Of a stretch of 64,000 nucleotides of DNA, positions 23,147 through 34,290 are shown in pieces; the first letter of the stretch is position 1, and each line of letters begins with the position of its first letter. The stretch covers positions 9,775,101-9,839,100 of the forward strand of contig NC_057792.1 of assembly GCF_014905175.1 (NCBI RefSeq), given 5' to 3'. The translations under genes and the position numbers were made by a program. The notes below the pieces were generated by a model, which was not told the DNA's origin, ran no database searches, and saw nothing but the letters and a program-made list of their open reading frames with translations. This DNA comes from Aphidius gifuensis (lineage: Eukaryota; Arthropoda; Insecta; Hymenoptera; Braconidae).

Positions 23147-23973
23147 TTGTTATTCCCTACAGGGTAACGGGTTAGGAGGGAATGAGTATAAATGTAGATC
23201 TTTGTTGTAAGAATAATCCGAAACAATTGTTGTTGAGAGCGTGTCAATCTGGATGGCCGCCTTTTGATGTTGATAGTCTCGAATGATCCAAACAGTAAAA
23301 TAAACTCAAAGTACAGAAAACAACACCCCGGAAAAATGTCACAGTCAATAATTTTTATATAGGATTAGGGAAGGTTAAATAACACAGGAAATAATAATTT
23401 ATCACAAGTATTAATTGATTTAAATTCACTAGAAAAATGTTATTTATCCAAAACATAAAAGTTCAATTGATTTTATTTAATTTTTATCAGATGTAGTTGA
23501 TTTAATTTTAATTTTAATTTTAAAATTTTAATTTAGTTTTAATGATTTGAATAGAACGAAAGTTGTCGCAAGAGTGAAGCTCCTTAAAAATTTAAAAATA
23601 ATAATTCCCATAAAAAATTATATTTATATAATTATATAATTATATTATAAAATTGATGGTTCTCATGATAGTCAGCGTTCAATTATTGCTGAGATATTAT
23701 TCATAATAATTGATAAATTCAACGGATGTTAAATATCGAGTTGCTTGATAAAAGTGCAACTATGGCTAAGAAAAATAAAAGTTAAAATGAAAAATAATAT
23801 TGAAAAAGTAAATAATATTTAAATAAAATGTCAATGACACTAAAACTGAAATATAATTATTAAAAATAAAAAGAAAAAATTTATGTGCTACTCGATATTG
23901 TATATCAGCATTGAACTTAACAAATATTAATTATTAATTATTTATTTTAAGTACTAAAAATACCAATACGTAA
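23147..23973 (-). repeat. Putative LTR beside the gag relic
   Basis: On the minus strand a purine run AGGGGGGAATTG (about 23974-23985) is followed at 23973 by TGTTACGTATTGG, as for a polypurine tract next to a 3' LTR. The opposite end may be the TGTTATTCCC at 23147 (plus strand), giving TG..CA ends. No second copy was found on the far side of the gag, so this is a one-sided call. Confidence 0.4.
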
Positions 23974-23999
23974 CAATTCCCCCCTAAAAAAGGTCGTTG

Positions 24000-24936
24000 T
24001 TTGTCTAAAACACGACAGCAGCGAATCAAAAAAAAATTTATCAATTGTTGTTACATATTGTTAAAAAAAAGATGTTATTCCCTATTAAAAAAAATTATTC
24101 TCTACTTCCTATTCGAGACTTCTTACCGACAGTCGACGGATATGGTAACTCTGAGTGAGTCGAGCGTGACCTACTTTTTATCTTATTCAAGTTGTAGTTC
24201 AGTGTGATAGTGTTGAGCTTTTCATTCTTTTATCTTACCTTGAAACTTCGTTAATATTAAATTTATTGTTTTTTTTTTGTTTATTGTTTTGTTTTTAATT
24301 ATTGAGATTTATTGATTGTTAATATTTTTTTTATCTAAGGTTTTTCAACGATGTAGAATGAAAATTTATTGTTATTATTTTTTTCTATATTGTTTTGATT
24401 TAAAATTATATTAATTATTAATCTTTTTTAATTATTTTATTTTGATTTTTTTAAAATTGAATGATTGGTAAATCCGCCGCTCACTCGGAATCAATTAACC
24501 TCCGACGCGCGCGTTAAAAATCTCTTACAGATTTCTAAGCTAAAAATCTTTATTATAATATTTTTTTTGTTTTTTTTTTTTTGTATTTTTTTTTTATAAG
24601 TTTTTTTATTAAACTTTATATCAATTTTTATTATTTTTTTTTTTTTTTTATATTTTTGTTTATTTTTTTATTAGAATATTTAAGTAATATTATTGATAAT
24701 CAAAAAATTATTAATTTATAAATATATATAAATTTATTATTCAAAAAAAAATTAATTTATCTTTTTGTTTTTCATTTTAGTATTTCCCAAAATATTTTGT
24801 TTATGTTCAATGTATTTATTTTCATGTATTATTTGTGTATTTGTTTTGTGTAAAAAAAAATATCATTCCATATATATATGTAAAAAATTTAATTTTCAAT
24901 TTTATTAGGAATATTTATCTAATTAGTGTTTTTGTT
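24000..24936. other. AT-rich non-coding, T-runs
   Basis: Long poly-T stretches. A small GC-rich island, CCGACGCGCGCG (24500), is the only contrast. No gene seen. Confidence 0.5.
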
Positions 24937-27564
24937 TTAAATTTTTAAGTATTTTTTTCGGTATTTCTTTTTAAGTGTAATTATTAGCAATTTTTCCTTC
25001 AACAAATTTTTACCAGGTTTATAATATTCTAGGTTCGATTTTAATCTCGCCCTATCCGGTCTACGTTCCCCCTTGAATTTTTCTACAATATTAATTTTCA
25101 ATTTACCTTTGTCAATTACTTTATTTTGAAACTTCATTATATCCGGCTTTAATTTTTTATCATATGTTTTCATTAGGTCATCTCGGGTCTCATTCGATTT
25201 AATATCTAATTTCTTCCGACTCATATTGTTTTTAATTTTATTCTTTTTATTATTTTCATTAATTTTATTTAAATCAATTTCGTTTAACACATCATCGGTT
25301 TTTCCATCGGTTCATGAACTTTAATTATATTTATTACACGTTCAATATTATTATTAACATCTTTGCAATTTATTTCTTTATTATTAACTTCAAAATTATT
25401 TTTATCATTATTCAAACTTTTTTTATCAACGTAATCATTATTAACATTTTCCTCGATTTTATTCGCGTGTACGCATATATTTTTATTATTTTTGACAGTT
25501 ACTTCGTCATTTATTTCATTGTTACTTAAAATACTATATTCTTGGTTTCTCAAACATCTAGTTTCTTTATTCTTCAACTCAATATCTTCATTAAAATTAT
25601 CATCAATAAAATCTTTGTCATTATCAGACTCATTATTATATTCATCATGTAAATCATCATCATTTTTATTATCACTTAAATTATACATTTCATTGTCAAT
25701 ATTTTTTCTAGTTTCCTCGAGTATTTTTCCCGATTCTTCTAGCATTTTTTTATTAAACAAAAATATTTTGTCATCATCGCGGAAAATCTTTGTTTGATTA
25801 CGTTCATTATTAGTTTCTTCAATAAATTTAATCTCTTCGTTAACTTCTTTTGCATTAATAATATTTATATTTCGCGTAGCAATATTTAAATCTTTATTTT
25901 CATTCATTTCAATTTTATTATTATTATTCGATGAGTTTTCCGATACAGACATTTCATCTAAAAAATTTACTCTTTTTATTTTATTAACATTATCATTTTT
26001 ATTTTCTTTTTTATCAAGTTCAGAATTGAAGTTTAATTTTTCAGGTTGCACGATAGGTTCATAATAATTATCAACGGTATCTTTCGACGTTGATGGTATT
26101 GGATTATCTATATCATTTATATTTTCAAATTTATTATTTTTATTTTCAATTTCAGTAATAGAATTTAATATTTCATTTATTTCTGATTTTAAAATTAATT
26201 TGACTGTATTATTTGATCTGATTGTGGTATTGGCCATTTTTGTGTTCCTCCCTCTTGGTCCACCGGCCCATCCCCGTTTTTTCGAGCTTGACGTTCAAGA
26301 AATTTTCTCTGAGCATTTTGTAATGCAAAACAATTATTCATATCATGCCTCGGTTTTTGGCAAAAACCACAAACTAAATTATTATTCGTTTTATTATAAT
26401 CTCTTTCATCTCGATTAATATCATCTGACACAAAGTCATTATCATTATAAACATTTAATTTTCTAAGCTTTAAACTGTCAATATATTCATTATAAATTTT
26501 TTTAGTAACATTCCACACTTTCAAAAAATCTGTAGTATCTATATTTTTACATTCAACTCTCAAACATACTTCAGGCAATAATCCTTTAATAAATTGACGA
26601 ATAGTTTTTTCTTCAATTTTAGATTTACTCATTGTTCCAAAACCATCATTATCACCCTTATTGCAATCAATTAAATCATTATATAATTTCAACACTCTAC
26701 TTCCATACTTATCAACATTCTCATTATCATTCATTAATACAATAGATAACTCATTCTAAAGTGACTCAAAGCTTTTTCCCGTGTATGTAACTGTACGGAG
26801 CAATCTTTCTAGCTCATCAAGAGATGAAAATTCTGTCTTAGAAATTAGACTGATTTTAGGATCTGTAATTTTATTTTTGATTGAAAGGATAAAAGCTTTT
26901 GTCCATTGTGGATCCAAAAGTTTCAAAGTTGAACGGCAACTACTAATAAATCCGCGAATAGAATTTGTTTTCCCGTCATAAGTAGGAATTACGTCAAAAG
27001 CATCTCGTAAAGAACATTTACCGATTATAATTGTTTCAGCTGACTTTACTGTTTTTACTTCTGAATTTTTATGATTAATTAAAAAATATAATGGTTCATT
27101 TAACTGTGAACTTGGACGTTCAGTTTTTAAAGTAGAATTTACATGTGTATCATTGTTATCATTGAAGAAATTTGGGTTGAAAATCTTGCAATTGTCTTTA
27201 CTTTGTTGATTAAAATTACTAAACATTCAGTAAATGAAATAAGACAGTCATCTTTAATTTGTAAATTTTTTTTCAAGGTCCCATTCTCACATTGCAGCTG
27301 ATTAATTGTCTCACTCAAAACATTTTCTCTCTCACTTGTCATCATATGGTTATATGTTTCACGGTCATTCATTAATTTCTCAATTTGCTGACGACACTCA
27401 TTCTTTTCGTAACTCGAAGTACTATTTCTATCTCTTAAAATTTTATTTCCCTGAATCAATTCAATCACTCTCTTTTTTTCACTACACCATTTTTTTGTTA
27501 GATTTAAATTTTCATAGTACAAAGTATCATTATTAAAAATGAAACGATCAGACGCGACTTTCAA
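24937..27564 (-). pseudogene. gag: LTR-retrotransposon gag (Ty3/gypsy-type) relic without pol
   Basis: Minus-strand pieces in order: 27564-27139 (charged coiled coil), 27226-26756 (capsid-like, with YDGKTNSIRGFISSCRSTL), 26734-26195 (capsid continuation and a CCHC knuckle CGFCQKPRHDMNNC, CX2CX4HX4C), 26237-25284 (317 codons, very acidic and Asn-rich) and 25290-24937 (Lys-rich tail). The capsid pieces share a frame split by a stop at about 26753. The acidic frame overlaps the end of gag by 43 bases in the -1 frame, as gag-pro joins do. No DTG protease, YxDD reverse transcriptase or integrase follows, so this is a gag-derived remnant or a gag with a captured acidic region. Sequence bias (N, K, D) is extreme. 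Confidence 0.6.
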
Positions 27565-28060
27565 TTAACCAGTAATATTCACCATTTGATCTCCACATTC
27601 TGAATATTGTTTAAATTTTTCTATAGTTTTTTTACCAAGATCAATTGAATATATTTGACAAGTATTTTTTTAATCAAACTGAATAGATATTTTTTAAAAC
27701 TTGCAATTGAAATATAAAAAAAGTATATTGAAATTAAAAAAAAATTAAATTGGAGATTAATAATTTTTTCATGTAATTAAAGTTCATAAATATTAGAATA
27801 AATTAAAATTAATATATAGTTTCTAATAAATTATAAATTTCATTGATATTTACTGGTAAATGAAAATTCTAAAAATAAAATTATCTCTCTAAGAAAAACA
27901 ATACAATTATTTTATTCATAAAAACCAACAAGTGAAGTAGCATTATCAGAAATATTAAATTTTCAATTCAATATATTGAAATATCGTAGCCGGATCATTT
28001 ATGAGACAATCAATATTGCCCTTTAAAATAATCCAACTAGATATGTATATAATTCAACCC
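27565..28060 (-). pseudogene. Degraded exon copies
   Basis: At about 27914-27960 the minus strand reads NISDNATSLVGFY, a broken third copy of the NVSD..VVGFH exon found at 29549-29683 and 30104-30208. The rest is AT-rich with no further frame. Confidence 0.4.
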
Positions 28061-29112
28061 TGTTTATCCTGCCCAGCAAAGGAACATTAGAAAGGTAGGG
28101 AGACGATTTTACGTTATGTAGGGAGAGGTAAAAAGGAACCTGAAAAATACGCGAGAATGGTACACAAATTAAACACAAATAATTTATAAAAAACTTGAGT
28201 CAAACACAAAAATAATAATGTTAAATAAAATGGTAAATTTATTATTAAAATACCACAACTTTACCAATGGTATTGATGTTCAGTAACAGATAGTTAAATT
28301 TGGATCGACGTGGACCTTGAGTTAATTGATGCACTTGTGTAACACTGAATTTACAATAAAAATTATAACGAAGATCACTTTTACATTTGTTTGATTCAAT
28401 AATTACATAAACTCTTTACTATACTTTGCAGGTCGTAGCTAAAACCAAATTCATGACCACGAGGTCGTTGATTGTTATATTTAAAATAATTAACTATTTT
28501 TAACAAGCAAATTCTCGCTTAAATCTGCCAACTATAATTTACTTTATTCAATATTTATTTGAATAAATAATTTAACACAAAACTTGCACTTGAATTTAAA
28601 TTAAAAGAACAAGCCAACTTAGACCATGTGGTCGGAACTTATTACAAGTTAAATCCAAGATGATTTTAATGAGTTTAATTTAATAATTCATGTAACCAAA
28701 TATTATGTGAATTTAAGTGAGAATATTTAAGCAAAATAAATCAATGAAATATTGGATAAATATAACTTACAGTTTTCGGCTGGTGATTCTTAAAATTATT
28801 CTAAGACTTTTTAAAACACCTATTAAAGCAGTTAGAGCAGTTAAAGCGATTAAAGCAGTTAGAGCTGGTAGTCACGGGATCAGAGATCCCAGTGAACTGA
28901 TCGATATATTGGGTCAGTGGCACAAGCTAACCGTAGGGTAAGTCGGAAATATTCGGGAGTGCTCGGGGTTGCGTTTGCTCCCTTGAATGTTACCCTTATG
29001 AATCATAAGATGGAGCTAAGGGTATCCAATTGGACCCTGAATATATAATTTCATAAAATACAATATATATGAAATAAAAAAAAAGGTTCGGCGCTTACCG
29101 CAGGACATTACA
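28061..29112. other. Unassigned block, possible solo LTR
   Basis: Composition differs from its neighbours. The ends TGTTTATCC (28061) and GACATTACA (29112) would suit an LTR, but no target duplication or second copy was found. It contains a tandem of GCAGTTARA units (28828-28865) and a GGATCAGAGATCC palindrome at about 28877. The short plus-strand frame over it is not supported. Confidence 0.3.
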
Positions 29113-29269
29113 ATATTATTCAGTTGATTCAAAATTAAATTTTGTGACTTGGATTACATACAAAAAAAGTTGCTGAATTTACTATAAATTGTATTTTCAC
29201 TCAATTTGTAAATAAATTTTTTTAGCCCATTATAGTCAATGACAGAAAACTGTTATAAAAAATGTGTAC

Positions 29270-30560
29270 CTGATTTTTAGATGCAATATCACTTTTAAAA
29301 GCATTAGAATTATTATATGCATTTTGACGAAGTAGAGGAGTTTCCATTAGACCATTTTCTAACATGTTTTCTTGATCGAAATTTTCTTGTTGTTGAGTCT
29401 GGAAAGATATGATACACAAATTAATAATAATTACCATTAAAAAATAAAAATCAAAGATTTTAATATTCCAAAAGAAATTTGATAAAAAAGAATTCAAAAA
29501 ATATATAAATTATAAATATTTTTGTCATAGTTTTAACAATTGTTTCACCTCTTCACGTGTTGTATTATTATTATTTTGTTCATGAAAACCAACAACTAAA
29601 TGACCATTATCAGAGACATTTATATTTTGATTTACTAAATTATTTCTTAAATCAATGTCTGTATCGAAACCCGACTGCTTCATCTAAAGACAAATTAAAA
29701 AAAGATAAAAAAAAAAAATTATTACCAAAATAAATAAAATATATTTTAGATGTATATTATTTATTAAACTGAATAGTTTTTTTTTTCAACTCGCATTTCG
29801 AGTATTGTACCTGATTTCTGATTGCAATGTTACTTTTAAAAGCATTCGAACAATTAATTGCATTTTGACAATGTAGAGTTGTTTTCAGTTGACCAATTTC
29901 TAAAATTTTTTTTTGCTCCAAGTTTTCTTGTTGTTGGATCGGAAGAGATAAAAAACGAAATTATATAATAATTGCTATTTAAAAAGAAAAATCAAAATTT
30001 TAATATTACACAAGAAATTTGAAAATAAAGATAAAAATAAAAAAAACCTATAAATACTTTTGTCATATTGAATAATAAATACAAATTTTAACAATTGTTT
30101 TACCTCTTTACGACGATCATTATTATTATTTTGCCCATGGAAACCAATAACTGAATTTGCATGATCAGAAACATTCATTTTTTTATTCATTGCATTATTG
30201 TGTTGAGTCTAGAAATGATTACAAAAAAACCAATAAATATTGAAACATTTATTTTATATTTAATATAATGATTACAAAAACAATTAATCTCGAATTGAAA
30301 AAATGATTGATCATTAAATTATATTTTTTTTGTTAATTTTTTCAAATTTTTTTTTATACTCACTGCCAATAAACAAGATGAAATAGATGAAATAGATGAA
30401 ATAACATTAGGTTTTTTATTAACAACTGGAATCTCTTGGTTTTCATCTGAACAATGTTGACGCTTTTTATCAATCTTCTTCAATTTCTCAAGTTCTTTAA
30501 TTAATTTTTCGTTTTCATTTTTTAAATTTTCTATTATATTTTTTTTTTCTTCATCCTTTT
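29270..30560 (-). pseudogene. Decayed multi-exon gene with duplicated exon pairs
   Basis: Splice-bordered exons on the minus strand: a coiled-coil exon (about 30560-30364, rich in NENEKLIKELEKLKK), then exon a2 30208-30104, exon b2 about 29939-29810, exon a1 29683-29549 and exon b1 29398-29270. Exons a1 and a2 share NVSD....V.GFH.QNNNN..R.E. Exons b1 and b2 share QQQEN..Q...LE.G....L..QNA...NAFKS.IA..NQ. Exons b1 and a1 are in phase 0 (43 and 45 codons). The acceptor AG before b2 has been lost. So an exon pair was duplicated in tandem and one copy is decaying. Function unknown; the coiled-coil part suggests a protein-interaction role only. Confidence 0.45.
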
Positions 30561-30654
30561 ATTATTAATTGTTAATATTTTTTCCATTAATTGTTGATCA
30601 TTATTTTTTATATTGCAAGTTTTAGTTGATTTTTTATTTGAGTGGTTTTCATTC

Positions 30655-31036
30655 TCAATTATTTGATTTTAATTCATCATCACTATCACTATCAAATGAT
30701 TTTTTAAAAAATTTTCTGCGTTCTGTTTTTGTTGTATCTAATACGTCGCATTTTTCTAAATTTTTACTTTTAGAAACCATATCAATCCAATTACCAAATG
30801 ACAATATTTTTGCTGTTAATGTATCTCATGTAACCCCATTTGGATTTTTGATTAAGCTTTGTATTGACCGTTTGCCATAATCACGAGGCCATTTTGCAAT
30901 GACAAATTGTTTTTCATCAATGAGCTTTTGAATTTCAACATCTGATGGATTATTTTCGATCCATTGACTGATTGTAACACAAAATTCTGTCTCATCAGGA
31001 TTTTTTTCGTTTATAAATTCAAGTAAAGCACTCCTT
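30655..31036 (-). pseudogene. Coding fragment of about 125 codons with in-frame TGA
   Basis: Minus-strand frame with normal composition (LLEFINEKNPDETEFCVTIS, FVIAKWPRDYGKRS, LTAKILSFGNWIDMVSKSK) ending in an acidic DSDSDDE stretch. It has a TGA at 30826-30828 and a frameshift near 30655 before the coiled-coil exon at 30560. The FVIAKWP and TAKILSFG pattern recalls the N-terminal region of some insect BEN-domain proteins. That is a weak resemblance, and no BEN domain itself is visible. Likely the 5' part of the decayed gene at 29270-30560. Confidence 0.4.
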
Positions 31037-33250
31037 TTTGTTTATATTTTTTGACGTGAAACTTCTTTTGAATGGGCAGTAAAAAAAAAAAAACAAAAGA
31101 TGGATGCAACGAAAGTAACGGTATGAAGGTAAGTAATTTTAAATTATTTTTTATCTTGTTTTATTTATTTATTCCCTTGACAACGATACGAAAAAATTTG
31201 TGTAAAATTTGTTTCAAAATTTTAGTTTCATGAAAGATTCAAAAGACAAAGGTGAAAAAAAAATCAGATTTTTTAGTTGTATACTTTTTTTTAAAACTTT
31301 AAAATCAATTTCAGAAATTGCGTTTTTCTTGATATTTCCTTAAAAACTCAGGGCACTCTGACAAACATTGAAAACCAAAATTAAATCAAAGCATTATGGC
31401 TTCCAAGTCCAGAGCAATTCGCCATTTAGTCATTTTAACCAAAAAAAAAAAATATATATATGACTAAATAATAATTATAAATATGATAAAATGACATACA
31501 GTTATCAACAATAAGTTTATTTATTAATTTTTATGATTTTTTTTTTGTTCTTGTTTCGCTTTTGTTTTGCTATTGGAACGTTCTGGTTTTGTTCATGTTT
31601 TGCTCTTGTTTTGCTATGGATTGGATACTGCGCAGACTAGGTGTATTTTTTTTTTTTTTATATATATATAGGTATATATATATATTTTGGTTAAAATGAC
31701 TCAATAATAATAATATAAATATGACAAAATGACATACACTTATCAACAAAAGGGTTAATTTATTAATTTTCATGATTTTTTTTTTGTTTTTGTTTCGCTC
31801 TTGTTTTGCTATTGATTTGCTTTTGATTTTAGTGGTAAGTTTTCATAAATTACCGCTATTGGAGGTCTTGTGTTTTGTGTCTGAAATCTGTTTGACAGCT
31901 CGCTCCCTAACCTCTTAATTCTATGTTTTCGAATCGTATAAATTATCAATAATGAAAGATAATTTACGTTAAATTAATGTGTCTAAACTGTCAATAGAAT
32001 ATTTTAATATTTTATTATGGTATTTAATGGTTCATATTATAATTAGGGGTTCTGTAATATTAATTTTAATTTGCTCTTGGATAGCTATTGATTCGTTCTT
32101 GTAAAAGCGCCGAAATCAACTCTTGTCATTTCCGCCAGGGTAGAATGGTGTGAGAGAACCTTTATTTATATCAGTACAGTACAGTATTCAATATCGCAGC
32201 GATGGTGCGCGCGCCATATGAAGTTGGGATATGGGCGCGAATCCTGCTTATCAGGTGTGCTAATGTACTAATATACAACATACACATGCTTGCTGATAAA
32301 CGTAACCTTTTGTTTATACATCCTTTTGTCTTTATCGTGCCTTTGTTTCTAGTGCCTTTTGAAATATATTATTTGATTGATGTGAAAAATATTCTGTCTT
32401 CTGATCATCTTATAAATTAATTGAAACTTTTTAATAAAAATAAAAACAGATTTTTAAGATGTATATTTTTTTTTTAAACTTCAAAATCATTTTCAGAAAT
32501 TGCGTTTTTTTTGAAGATTATTTAAAACCTTACTGCACTCTGACAAACATTATAAAACCAAATCAGATCAAAGCAATATGATTTCCAAGTCCAGAGCAAT
32601 TTGACAACATTATAAAAATAAAATTGTGCAAGGTAGTAGTAGATGGTGTGGGAAACCTTCATATTTACTTCAGTATCCAATATCGCATCGATGGCGCAAA
32701 TTAAATAATGATACTTTAAGCTATGTTCCCAAGTCACATGTTATTGTTTATTTTTCTTTCCATCAAGTTTAATGAGTTTTTTTTTTTACATCATATGTAA
32801 ACAAAAATACAAAATATTTTTATTTACGAAAGGATTTATTTTCGAATATCTAAATCAGCTGCCAGAAGCAACGGTCTATAGAACTGCAAATCTGTGGTGT
32901 CTCTCCGTGACTGCAGAACAAGCTTGACACCACCAAGCTTGTTCTAAAATCACGGATTCGCGATAAATTTAGTAAATTTAGTTACTTTTTGGTAAGTTTT
33001 CTCGCTCACTGACGAATCGAGTCTCCGCTCGGTCTCTACGACTTCACAGCTCTATGGTGTTATTCATTTTTCATTAGCAATGTACAGTTGTAGCTATGAA
33101 CAAAAGTATTTAGAAAAATGTGAATCGTGTTCATATGTAAATGTTTCCTTGTCAAACGAATTTATGATGAATCTTTTAATACCAATATAATAATAATAAT
33201 TATAGGTGTAATCAATAAGGCTAAAATACCAATACAATGCTTTATGATAA
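31037..33250. repeat. Non-coding interval with several direct duplications
   Basis: Three pairs in the same orientation: 31236-31420 with 32440-32605 (share TCAGAAATTGCGTTTTT and GCACTCTGACAAACATT), 31440-31600 with 31685-31820 (share AAATGACATACA and TTTTTTTTTGTT..TGTTTCGCT), and 32140-32215 with 32640-32700 (share TCCAATATCGCA-like and GATGGTGTG). A 12-bp hairpin, AGAACAAGCTTG / CAAGCTTGTTCT, spans 32915-32945 with a 7-base loop. No capsid-like or other frame was found here, although this is where Polintons carry structural genes. Confidence 0.6.
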
Positions 33251-33258
33251 TTTTCTTT

Positions 33259-33528
33259 TTAGATGCCCAACTTATTTTTCAAAATAAATTGTCTCAAAAT
33301 TTTCTTATATTTTTTGAGCTTCCTTTTTTCCTTATCTTTTATTGGTAAAACCCCTTTCAAATAATTCAAAATGATTTCACAAATACAATGAATAAATTTA
33401 GAATCACTGTGTTGAAGTATTGCTCGACGCTGTTTTGGATTAGCATGAACAAGTGATGTTAATAATATTGTATTTTTCCGATCAAATGGTATTCTCAAAG
33501 GCACCTGCTTTGGTATGTTGTCAGACAT
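33259..33528 (-). CDS. Small basic protein following the packaging ATPase
   Basis: 89 codons. The Met at 33528 overlaps the stop of the ATPase gene (TAATG on the minus strand), which supports this start. The sequence has NPKQRRAILQHSDSKFIHCI near residue 30, then KGVLPIKDKEKRKLKKYKKI and a Lys-rich end. This matches a small protein commonly encoded next to the ATPase in Polintons/adintovirus-like elements, thought to be a virion-associated, membrane-active or core protein. The usual hydrophobic glycine-rich C-terminus of that family is not seen, so the gene may be truncated at its 3' end. Confidence 0.65.
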   Translation of the reverse strand: MSDNIPKQVPLRIPFDRKNTILLTSLVHANPKQRRAILQHSDSKFIHCICEIILNYLKGVLPIKDKEKRKLKKYKKILRQFILKNKLGI

Positions 33529-34283
33529 TATAGATGTACAACTGGTAAATTTAAAGATGGATCACTATTATTTATATCACGTACTTGTTTTGGGACATAC
33601 ACATAATTTTCAGGGTCACTAGGAAAAATACATGTCCTAATACGAATGTTTTCAGGTGTTGACTGATTCAAATCAATTAATAAGTAACCATGTGGCGCTG
33701 ATGTAGCATCTAAATAAGCTTCTTGAATAAATTTTGTATTCAATGGGGATATTTGTCTAGCAAGATGAGAAATTTGAGCTTTGTCACGAGGATTTTTGAA
33801 AACAACAATATAATTTGTATTCAAAGAAATTTCCCTATAAAATTTTCCCCCATGGAATAAATTTTGTGATAATAATAATACACTTAAATTACGGTGATGT
33901 GAACCCTTGGTAAATATATCTAATACAGATGAACCACTACTACTTTCACGCATTAAATCATCCATTATGATTAACTTTTTTTTTTTAATATCATTAAAAT
34001 CTTTCATGTCTGGTAACCCTTCTTGAAATTCAACATTTTTATATTCAGTATACACAGGTTGCCATTCGGCGTAATATAGAATAATACGGTCAAATTCAGT
34101 ATCACATAATCCCGATAATTCTTTTAAGAAACGTTTAGTCCAAACACTTTTACCAGCCCCTGACGGTCCTGAAATAATAATTTTAAATGGATGTGTCATT
34201 TGCCAAGCCATGATGATAACTGAAAAAAAATTTGGTGTGGGTGTATATTCAATAAAAACATTAAACAATTTATTTTTATTCAA
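33528..34283 (-). CDS. FtsK/HerA-like packaging ATPase (A32-like) of the Polinton
   Basis: 251 codons. P-loop GPSGAGKS at about residues 39-46 (Walker A) and KKLIIMDDLM at about residue 103 (Walker B, DD), followed by a polar sensor stretch LLLSQNLFHGG. These are the marks of the ATPase that drives DNA into capsids in Polintons, adintoviruses and related large DNA viruses. Family members usually begin close to the P-loop, so the Met at 34211 (MAWQMTHPF) may be the true start and the first 24 residues an upstream extension. Only 7 bases separate it from the polymerase stop and it overlaps the next gene by one base, a compact virus-like arrangement. The frame is intact. Confidence 0.88.
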   Translation of the reverse strand: MNKNKLFNVFIEYTPTPNFFSVIIMAWQMTHPFKIIISGPSGAGKSVWTKRFLKELSGLCDTEFDRIILYYAEWQPVYTEYKNVEFQEGLPDMKDFNDIKKKKLIIMDDLMRESSSGSSVLDIFTKGSHHRNLSVLLLSQNLFHGGKFYREISLNTNYIVVFKNPRDKAQISHLARQISPLNTKFIQEAYLDATSAPHGYLLIDLNQSTPENIRIRTCIFPSDPENYVYVPKQVRDINNSDPSLNLPVVHL

Positions 34284-34290
34284 GATTTAT

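Noticed and set aside
22588..23247. Several overlapping open frames on both strands (up to 148 codons)
   Set aside because: They are produced by GCGAAAA and CGAATAGATGG repeats at the element end, with Lys/Arg/Phe-only bias and no family resemblance.
28717..28941. 74-codon plus-strand frame
   Set aside because: Its coding likeness is only the GCAGTTARA tandem (AVRAVKAIKAVRAG); no support.
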